Source: SCUN01 sp964343975
GTDB lineage: Bacteria > Acidobacteriota > Vicinamibacteria > Vicinamibacterales > SCN-69-37
Length of the DNA: 14,857 nucleotides
Reading direction: 5' to 3'
NCBI GenBank assembly: GCA_964343975.1
Contig: CAYFLU010000080.1
Coordinates: 1-14,857, forward strand
In this document: positions 6,553 through 13,761 of the stretch, piece after piece
How the letters are laid out: each line of letters begins with the position of its first letter
How positions within the stretch are numbered: the stretch's first letter is position 1
Notes under the pieces: model-generated
Seen by the model: only the letters and a program-made list of their open reading frames with translations
What the model was told of the DNA's origin: nothing
Database searches by the model: none
Made by a program: the position numbers and the translations under genes

Positions 6553-8088
6553 TTATGTGGTCTCGTATTCCTCGGTCGGCATCGCGAAGGCCTTCACGAG
6601 CGCCGGATCACCCTCGACGCCGAGCACGCGCATCGCCACGTATTCACCCGCGACGATCGAGAACTTGAAGCCTTCGGCCTGACCGACGCCTGCGATCCAC
6701 GTGTTGTCGGTGCCGGGCAGGTGATCGACGATGAAGTTGCGGTTCACGCTGCTTTCGTAGTGGCAGGCGCGGGTTTCGCTGAGCGGGGCGTCGGTGAGGA
6801 GCGGGAAGCGGCGCGCCACGAAGCGGCGCGAGCCGTCGATGCGCTCCTGATTCATCCAGCGCGAGCTGAGGTCGGGATCCGTGAGCGTGGGATCCGGCGG
6901 TGGCGCCGGTGTGGCCGGCGTCGCGGGTTTCGGCGCCGCGTTCGCGCCGGCGGCCTGTCCCTGCGCGGCCGGTGCTGTGGCCGCGGCACCGCCCTGACGC
7001 GCTGCGCCGGTCTGCGCCGTGCCCGCGGCCGTGCCCGTGCCCTGCGTGGCGCCGGCGCCGCCCTGTCGAGCTGCGCCTGGTGCGTTCGCGCCCGCGGCCG
7101 GCGCCGTGCCCGGAGGCGCGGGCGCCGCGATCGCGCCGCGCACGCGGAAGCCGCGGAAGTCGGTCGGCAGCGCCGCCCAGCCGGTGACGCCGGGGAAGTT
7201 GTAGCTCGGCAGGTTCGGATACGTGAAGCGATGATCGCCGGGCGGCGTGGCGAAGTAGCACACGTAGCCCATGGGCACGCGCATGCGGTTGGTCATGAGC
7301 GTGGGGAAGAGCTTGCGCAGCCACGGGCCGCACGCGAACACGTAACTATCGCCGCGCACGACTTCGCCGCTGTCGAGCACCACGCCGTCCATCTTGTTGT
7401 TCACGATCTTGCCCGGCGACACGCGGCCGAGTTTGAGCACCACGCCGGCTTTCTGCGCGAGCGCCGCGACCGCGAGGGTGGAGGCGCGCGCGCGGGCCAC
7501 GCCCGCGTCCGGCTCGTAGATCGCGATCGTCGTGTCGTCGTTGTTCATCACGGGCCAGCGCTTGCGCACTTCATCGCCCGTCAGCACTTCGTGCTTCACG
7601 CCCTGCGCGGTCCAGAGCTCGCGCGTGCGCTTCACGAACGGTTCCTCTTCGGTGCGGCAGATGACGTCGCCAGTCTGCACGAAGAAGCGCGTCTTGAACT
7701 CGGGGCCATACTCCGCGTCGAACTCGCGCCACCGCTGAATCGCCGTGCGCGCCCATCGTGTCCACAGCGGCGCCACATCGTCCGCCCGGTCGCCATAGGA
7801 AGAGCGGATGCCGCGCGTCTCGTCGCCGCTCGTCGAGCGGGAGTTGGCGGGGCCGTATTGATCGATGAGCGTCACGCGCACGCCGGCCTTGCGCAGGTGC
7901 CACGCCGTCCAGCCGCCCCACGCGCCCGCGCCGATCACCACGACGTGGTCCGGGCTGTTGCGGCGCTGCTTCGGCTTCTCGATGCCGAAGGCCTGGCCCT
8001 GCGGTGGCGACTGCGCGAGCGAGAGGGCAGCGCCGGCACTGGCCAGTTTCAGAAAATCGCGGCGGTCGAGGTCGTTCGCGTCACTCAT
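6553..8088 (-). CDS. Tat-exported FAD-dependent amine/amino-acid oxidoreductase (DAO family, monomeric sarcosine oxidase-like)
   Basis: The 511-residue product begins with a Tat signal (DRRDFLKLAS, 8-17, then a hydrophobic stretch). The FAD-binding motif is VVIGAGAWGG (50-59). Against my recollection of Bacillus monomeric sarcosine oxidase, the GDETRGIR segment (88-95) aligns with GDTRIIR, ACHYESSVNRNFIVD (441-455) with its covalent-FAD Cys segment (C442), and EGFKFS (472-477) with GHGFKFS. The carboxylate-binding pair is thus kept (R95, K475), pointing to an N-substituted or plain amino acid substrate. The position of the O2-activating Lys265 seems to be Arg (R315, GFRVRG). An 80-residue Ala/Gly/Pro-rich insert (321-400) follows directly and contains GAARQGGA twice. 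AGGGA lies 7 nt before the ATG. It is divergent from a cytochrome c gene and 26 bp upstream of the PAL-like gene. The family is sure; electron acceptor and substrate are inferred. Confidence 0.87.
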   Translation of the reverse strand: MSDANDLDRRDFLKLASAGAALSLAQSPPQGQAFGIEKPKQRRNSPDHVVVIGAGAWGGWTAWHLRKAGVRVTLIDQYGPANSRSTSGDETRGIRSSYGDRADDVAPLWTRWARTAIQRWREFDAEYGPEFKTRFFVQTGDVICRTEEEPFVKRTRELWTAQGVKHEVLTGDEVRKRWPVMNNDDTTIAIYEPDAGVARARASTLAVAALAQKAGVVLKLGRVSPGKIVNNKMDGVVLDSGEVVRGDSYVFACGPWLRKLFPTLMTNRMRVPMGYVCYFATPPGDHRFTYPNLPSYNFPGVTGWAALPTDFRGFRVRGAIAAPAPPGTAPAAGANAPGAARQGGAGATQGTGTAAGTAQTGAARQGGAAATAPAAQGQAAGANAAPKPATPATPAPPPDPTLTDPDLSSRWMNQERIDGSRRFVARRFPLLTDAPLSETRACHYESSVNRNFIVDHLPGTDNTWIAGVGQAEGFKFSIVAGEYVAMRVLGVEGDPALVKAFAMPTEEYETT

Positions 8089-8133
8089 GGCAGGGTCCCT
8101 TCACGTGCGTCGATGCGGTGATAAGTGCGCGTT

Positions 8134-8140
8134 GTTATAG
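8134..8140. promoter_or_regulatory. Candidate shared divergent -10 region (GTTATAG / CTATAAC)
   Basis: The 64-bp gap between the flavoprotein and cytochrome genes holds one AT-rich spot. It reads TTATAG on the plus strand and TATAAC on the minus strand, so both genes could use overlapping -10 boxes. The -35 elements are not evident. Confidence 0.25.
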
Positions 8141-8152
8141 CATGAGGCGCTC

Positions 8153-8551
8153 ATGTTCATGCGCACGCTTCTGTCGTTGTGGCTCGTGGCGGTGGTCTCG
8201 TCTGCGCGCCTCGCACCGCAGGATCCGGCGCCGGCGCCGGGCGGTGTGCTCTACACGGAAGCGCAGGCGGCGCGCGGCGAAACGCTCTTCAAGGAAATCT
8301 GCGTCGAGTGCCACGCGCGCAAGGAACTGTCGAACCCCGACTTCCGCGTGAAGTGGAATGGCCGGTCCGTGTTCGACCTCTTCGACCGCCTCCGCAACTC
8401 CATGCCCGAGCGCAATCCGGGCGGCCTCGAGCGCAGTCAGTATCTCGACGTCACCGCCTTCATCGCGAAGCTCAACGGCTTCGCCCCCGGCACGGCCGAG
8501 ATGGCCGACGATGAACCGGCGCTGCGCAAGCAGATGCTGGTGCTGAAGTAG
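8153..8551 (+). CDS. Small periplasmic cytochrome c, paralogue of the one at 2303-2746
   Basis: The 132-residue product has a signal peptide (MFMRTLLSLWLVAVVSSARLA), one haem site CVECH at 50-54 and a likely Met ligand M84 in SMPERNPG. GAGG lies 5 nt before the ATG at 8153 and supports it over the ATG at 8159. It shares the pattern GVxYTxAQAARGxxxF, then CxxCH, a K/R-W-G segment, MPxxxPGxL, DVxA and KLN with the cytochrome beside the PQQ dehydrogenase, so the two arose by duplication. It is transcribed away from the sarcosine-oxidase-like flavoprotein across a 64-bp gap, which suggests it is that enzyme's electron acceptor, just as its paralogue serves the quinoprotein. The shared terminator follows at 8609-8656. 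Confidence 0.87.
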   Translation: MFMRTLLSLWLVAVVSSARLAPQDPAPAPGGVLYTEAQAARGETLFKEICVECHARKELSNPDFRVKWNGRSVFDLFDRLRNSMPERNPGGLERSQYLDVTAFIAKLNGFAPGTAEMADDEPALRKQMLVLK

Positions 8552-8608
8552 CGCCCCTTCAGGACCTCGGGAGTCGTTTGGGGCCGAAATGACGCCTGCG
8601 GTTGACAC

Positions 8609-8656
8609 AAAAAAAGCCGGGAGTTAATTCAACGAATTAACTCCCGGCTTTTTTTT
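8609..8656. terminator. Strong bidirectional intrinsic terminator
   Basis: A7 (8609-8615), a stem arm GCCGGGAGTTAATTC (8616-8630), loop AAC (8631-8633), the exact complement (8634-8648) and T8 (8649-8656) form a perfect 22-bp stem counting the A:T part. It serves the convergent cytochrome (plus) and LVIVD (minus) genes, with a U-run in either direction. Positions 8552-8608 before it hold nothing else I recognise. Confidence 0.93.
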
Positions 8657-8662
8657 CTTCTG

Positions 8663-10516
<1,854 letters not shown>

Positions 10517-10525
10517 GGTGTGTGG

Positions 10526-10530
10526 TCCTT
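10526..10530 (-). promoter_or_regulatory. Shine-Dalgarno AAGGA that sets the LVIVD gene start
   Basis: AAGGA on the minus strand lies 9 nt before the ATG at 10516. It supports this start over in-frame codons further upstream. Confidence 0.5.
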
Positions 10531-10553
10531 CACTCAAGCGATGAACGGTACGT

Positions 10554-11228
10554 CTACTGCAGCATCTTGCGCATGCGCGAGATCTCCATGCGCTGATCGG
10601 AATCCACGTGCGACGCGAAGTCGAACACGATCGAGTCGGCGGCCGCGCCGGGCGCACTGAAGAGCGTGGCGACCATCTCGAGCGCGCCTTCATGGTGCTG
10701 AATCATGCCGGCGAGGAAGAGCTTGTCGAACGCGGCCCCTTTGGCCGCCGCGAGTGCCGCCATCTGCGCGTCGCTGAGCATGCCCGGCATCGGCGCCATC
10801 GGCTGCCCGTTGATCTCAAAGAGCTGCTCGTGCCCGGCCTTCGGCGACGGCGCCGGCTGATGGTGATCGATCAGCCACGTGCGCATCATCTTGGTTTCGT
10901 CGGTCTGCGAAACTTTGATTTTCTGGCCGAGGAGTTTCATATCCGCCCGCTCAGTGCGCGTCTCGAGCAACGCGACCATGGCCAGAGCCTGCGCGTGGTG
11001 CAGGATCATGCCCTGCATAAAGGTGACATCGGCCGGCGTCACCCCGGGCGCCGACGCGGCCCCCATCGTGGCCACCTGGCTCTCAGCCCCCGGCGCCCCT
11101 GGCTGCACCACCGGCCCCTGCGCCGCCGCCGGTTTCCCGGCATCTTGCACAGGAGGCGGCGTTTGCCGGCACGCGCAGATAGCGAGCATGCCCAAGGCCC
11201 CAAGGGCCCGAAGGAAGGTCATTCGCAT
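10554..11228 (-). CDS. DUF305 family protein, probable lipoprotein
   Basis: With the ATG at 11228 the product is 224 residues: a short signal (MRMTFLRALGALGMLAI) and Cys residues at 18 and 20 that suggest lipidation, then a Pro/Ala/Gly-rich linker to about residue 62. Two copies of the DUF305 hallmark follow, MILHHAQAL (74-82) and MIQHHEGAL (175-183), in a ferritin-like four-helix arrangement, and the protein ends HVDSDQRMEISRMRKML (207-223). Family members are thought to bind metal through these paired His motifs, though biochemical data are sparse. Upstream extension to 11342 would read through the GCAC repeat and is rejected. ATG 11222 is an alternative start, and neither has a Shine-Dalgarno. 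The LVIVD gene follows after 37 bp, suggesting the two proteins act together at the cell envelope. Confidence 0.87.
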   Translation of the reverse strand: MRMTFLRALGALGMLAICACRQTPPPVQDAGKPAAAQGPVVQPGAPGAESQVATMGAASAPGVTPADVTFMQGMILHHAQALAMVALLETRTERADMKLLGQKIKVSQTDETKMMRTWLIDHHQPAPSPKAGHEQLFEINGQPMAPMPGMLSDAQMAALAAAKGAAFDKLFLAGMIQHHEGALEMVATLFSAPGAAADSIVFDFASHVDSDQRMEISRMRKMLQ

Positions 11229-11246
11229 GGGTAGCCGGGAGGATAA

Positions 11247-11350
11247 CGCACTTCCGCACGGTCGCACCCGCACTTCCGCACTGTCGGACCTTCGCACTTT
11301 CCCTTTCGCACTGTGCACCCCGGCACCGTGGCTCTCTCGCACTTTCGCAC
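11247..11350. repeat. Degenerate TTCGCAC-type tandem repeat
   Basis: GCAC occurs 11 times in about 104 bp, mostly as TTCGCAC, TTCCGCAC, GTCGCAC or CTCGCAC, at uneven 7-16 bp spacing. It occupies most of the 151-bp gap between the divergent DUF305 and Gfo/Idh genes and has no credible coding. It looks like a decayed microsatellite, or a cluster of short protein-binding sites upstream of the polysaccharide operon. Confidence 0.75.
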
Positions 11351-11362
11351 TCTAAAGTTAGA

Positions 11363-11368
11363 TACAAT
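11363..11368 (+). promoter_or_regulatory. Candidate -10 box (TACAAT) for the polysaccharide operon
   Basis: TACAAT, preceded by TAGA, lies 11 nt before the ATG at 11380 in a local AT-rich island after the GC-rich repeat. Initiation would fall near 11375, giving a leader of about 5 nt. This agrees with the absence of a Shine-Dalgarno. No good -35 is seen. Confidence 0.4.
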
Positions 11369-11379
11369 TGCTCGGTTTT

Positions 11380-12402
11380 ATGGCTGCCAAAATTCGGATC
11401 GGTGTCGTCGGGTGTGGCTACTGGGGGCCGAATCACCTGCGTGTGTTTTCCCAGCTCAGTGGCTCCACGGTCACGGCCTTCGCGGATCTCGATGCGAAGC
11501 GGCTCGCGACGATTGGCGCCCAGTATCCGGACGCGAAGGGCTACAGCGATTTCAAGGCCCTCGTCGCGGATCCGAACGTTGACGCCGTGGTGGTGTGCGT
11601 GCCGACGAAGCGCCACTTCGAGGTCGCGAAAGCCGCGCTCGAAGGCGGGAAGCACGTGCTCTGCGAGAAGCCGCTCACGGTGGATCCGGCCGAGTCGCAG
11701 ATCCTGTCGGAACTCGCCACGAAGCACCAGCGCATCCTGATGACGGGGCACGTGTTCCTCTTCAACCCCGGCATCCTCAAGCTCAAGGAACTCATCACGG
11801 TCGGCACGCCGGGGCGGCTCTACTATCTGCGCGCGCTGCGCACGAACCTCGGGCCGGTGCGTCACGACGTCAACGCGGTGTACGACCTTGCGTCGCACGA
11901 CATCGCGATCTTCAACTTCCTGCTGAACGCCACGCCGATCTCGGCGTCGGCCGTGGGGCAGGCGTTCCTGCAGCCGGGCATCGAAGACCTCGCGTTCATC
12001 TCGCTGAAGTATCCGAATGACGTGATGGCGAACATCCAGGTGAGCTGGCTCGATCCGAAGAAGCTCCGCGAGATCGTGGTGGTTGGCGACAAGCAGATGG
12101 TCGTGTGGGACGAACTCGCGCCGGCCGGGCCGATCTCGATCTACGACAAGGGCATCGTGAAGGAGCAGTACTACGACTCGTTCGGGCAGTTCCAGCTGCT
12201 CGCGCGTGAAGGCGACATCACGATTCCGCGCGTGAAGCCGGCCGAGCCGCTGAAGGTGCAGAACCAGGCGTTCCTCGACTGCATCACCGCGGGCACGATC
12301 GGCTTCAGCGACGGTCCGTTCTCGGTCGGCGTCGTGAACGCGCTCGACGCGATCGCGCGTTCGCTCGCGGCCCACGGCGCGCCGATGCAGGTGGCGCAGT
12401 GA
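11380..12402 (+). CDS. wbpB: Gfo/Idh/MocA oxidoreductase, WbpB/WlbA-like UDP-GlcNAc-uronate 3-dehydrogenase
   Basis: The 340-residue enzyme starts with an N-terminal Rossmann fold, VVGCGYWGPNH (9-19), followed by an acidic end of strand 2 at FADLDAKR. The family CEKPL motif is at 95-99, and the catalytic-region YDLASHDIAIF at 168-178 includes D169 and H173. The WbpB/WlbA group oxidises C3 of UDP-N-acetylglucosaminuronate with NAD+ in the cytoplasm to give the 3-keto sugar. I assign that role because an aminotransferase and an N-acetyltransferase of the same pathway follow. The ATG at 11380 is chosen over TTG at 11368 because it matches the usual family N-terminus. The stop overlaps the next start (GTGA). 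It could act on a related sugar nucleotide such as UDP-N-acetylgalactosaminuronate. Confidence 0.82.
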   Translation: MAAKIRIGVVGCGYWGPNHLRVFSQLSGSTVTAFADLDAKRLATIGAQYPDAKGYSDFKALVADPNVDAVVVCVPTKRHFEVAKAALEGGKHVLCEKPLTVDPAESQILSELATKHQRILMTGHVFLFNPGILKLKELITVGTPGRLYYLRALRTNLGPVRHDVNAVYDLASHDIAIFNFLLNATPISASAVGQAFLQPGIEDLAFISLKYPNDVMANIQVSWLDPKKLREIVVVGDKQMVVWDELAPAGPISIYDKGIVKEQYYDSFGQFQLLAREGDITIPRVKPAEPLKVQNQAFLDCITAGTIGFSDGPFSVGVVNALDAIARSLAAHGAPMQVAQ

Positions 12403-13016
12403 GCGCCCCAGCGGTGAAGGGGCCGAAGCACTACCAGCACCCGAACGCGCTCGTCGATCCGTCGGCGAAGATCGGCGAAGGCACGCGCGTGTGGGCCTTC
12501 GCGCAGGTCATGAAGGACGTGCGCATCGGCAAAGACTGCAACATCGGCGGTCAGGCCTTCATCGAGTCGGGCGCGAAGATCGGCAACGGCGTCACGGTGA
12601 AGAACGGCGTGTGCGTATGGGAAGGCGTCGAGATCGCGGACTTCGCGTTTCTCGGTCCGAACTGCGTGTTCACCAACGACCTCCGGCCGCGCTCGCCGCG
12701 CTTTCCGGGCGGCAAGATCCGCTACCAGACGAAGGCCTGGCTCGCGAAGACGAAGATCGGCACGGGCGCATCGATCGGCGCGAATGCGACGATCGTGTGC
12801 GGCCATTCGGTGGGCGCCTTCGCGATGATCGGCGCCGGCGCCGTGGTCACGACCAACGTGCCCGCGCACACGCTCATGCTCGGCGTGCCGGCCCGTCCGG
12901 CCGGCTTCGTGTGCGAGTGCGGCGACGCGCTCGTGTTCACGGCCGGCAAGGCGACGTGCGGCCAGTGCGGCGCGCGGTTCACGGAACGGCGTGGAAAGGT
13001 GACGCGGGTCCGCTAG
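12399..13016 (+). CDS. wbpD: Left-handed beta-helix N-acetyltransferase, WbpD/WlbB-like, with zinc ribbon
   Basis: The 205-residue product starts at GTG, with AGGTGG 4 nt upstream and a 4-nt overlap with the dehydrogenase gene. Hexapeptide repeats run from about residue 20 to 155, for example IGEGTRVW, IGKDCNIG, IGNGVTV, IGTGASIGANATIVCG and IGAGAVVTTNVP. A loop FTNDLRPRSPRFPGG (91-105) is typical of sugar-nucleotide 3-N-acetyltransferases. The end of the chain, CECGDAL to TCGQCGARF (172-193), carries four Cys (172, 174, 187, 190) that form a probable zinc ribbon. It should transfer acetyl from acetyl-CoA to the 3-amino group of UDP-2-acetamido-3-amino-glucuronate, the last step of UDP-diacetamido-glucuronate synthesis. 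The exact sugar stereochemistry is inferred. Confidence 0.83.
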   Translation: MSAPAVKGPKHYQHPNALVDPSAKIGEGTRVWAFAQVMKDVRIGKDCNIGGQAFIESGAKIGNGVTVKNGVCVWEGVEIADFAFLGPNCVFTNDLRPRSPRFPGGKIRYQTKAWLAKTKIGTGASIGANATIVCGHSVGAFAMIGAGAVVTTNVPAHTLMLGVPARPAGFVCECGDALVFTAGKATCGQCGARFTERRGKVTRVR

Positions 13017-13019
13017 CCG

Positions 13020-13757
13020 ATGCCCGACGGTCTCGTCCCGGGATCGCTCCGCGTCCTCGCGTGCTCGATCGCGTTCAACGAACTCGAGAAAATCACGCGC
13101 GTCGTCGCGCGCGTGAACCGCGCCGACATGGACGAGTTCATCGTGTTCGACGATGGCTCGACGGACGGGACGAAGGCGGCGGTGGAGTCGCAGGGGTTCC
13201 GCGTGGTCAGCCACGCGAAGCAGCAGGGCGTGGGCTCGGCGATCCGCGACGTCATCCGGCTGGCGCAGCGCGAGCGCTTCGACGTGGTCGTGATCATGGC
13301 CGGCAACGACAAGGACCGGCCGGCCGAGATTCCGCGGCTGCTCGAGCCGATTCGTCGCGGCGGCGCCGACTTCGTGCAGGGCTCGCGGTATCTGCCCGGC
13401 GGTGACTACGGCAACATGCCGTTCTATCGCCGGATCGCGACGCAGGTGGTGCATCCGGTGCTGTTCTCGATCGTCACGGGCCGGCGCATCACCGACAGCA
13501 CGAACGGCTTTCGCGCGTTCCGCGTGTCGCTCTTCGACGACCCGCGCATCGACATCGATCAGCCGTGGCTCGACAAGTACGAACTCGAGCCGTACATCTT
13601 CTTCAAGGCCATTCGTCTCGGGTACAAAGTGCGGGAAGTCCCGGTGACGAAAATCTATCCCCCGCACGAACTGGGCTACACGAAAATGAAGCCCATCACC
13701 GGCTGGTGGAGCATTCTCAGACCGATCGTGCTCCTCGGGCTCGGACTCAAGAAGTAG
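13020..13757 (+). CDS. Family 2 glycosyltransferase (dolichol-phosphate mannosyltransferase-like)
   Basis: The 245-residue enzyme begins 3 nt after the acetyltransferase stop. The GT-A nucleotide-binding motif FDDGSTDGT is at 43-51, preceded by CSIAFNE. The usual second acidic motif (DADxQxxP in most relatives) reads MAGNDKDRPAEIP (93-105). GSRYLPGG (121-128) and DSTNGFRAF (159-167) are as in DPM1/GtrB-type enzymes. There are no full transmembrane segments, but the tail WWSILRPIVLLGLGLKK is hydrophobic then basic and could sit on the membrane. It probably moves a sugar from a nucleotide to a polyprenyl carrier or growing glycan in the same surface-polysaccharide pathway. Donor and acceptor are unknown. 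Confidence 0.85.
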   Translation: MPDGLVPGSLRVLACSIAFNELEKITRVVARVNRADMDEFIVFDDGSTDGTKAAVESQGFRVVSHAKQQGVGSAIRDVIRLAQRERFDVVVIMAGNDKDRPAEIPRLLEPIRRGGADFVQGSRYLPGGDYGNMPFYRRIATQVVHPVLFSIVTGRRITDSTNGFRAFRVSLFDDPRIDIDQPWLDKYELEPYIFFKAIRLGYKVREVPVTKIYPPHELGYTKMKPITGWWSILRPIVLLGLGLKK

Positions 13758-13761
13758 GCAT

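Noticed and set aside
10517..10693. N-terminal extension of the LVIVD gene
   Set aside because: It overlaps the DUF305 coding region in another frame; the signal peptide and Shine-Dalgarno support the ATG at 10516.
11229..11342. Upstream extension of the DUF305 frame
   Set aside because: It reads through the GCAC repeat and would precede a complete export signal.
11247..11350. CRISPR-like array
   Set aside because: The units are 7-9 bp with irregular spacing and no spacers of 25-40 bp.
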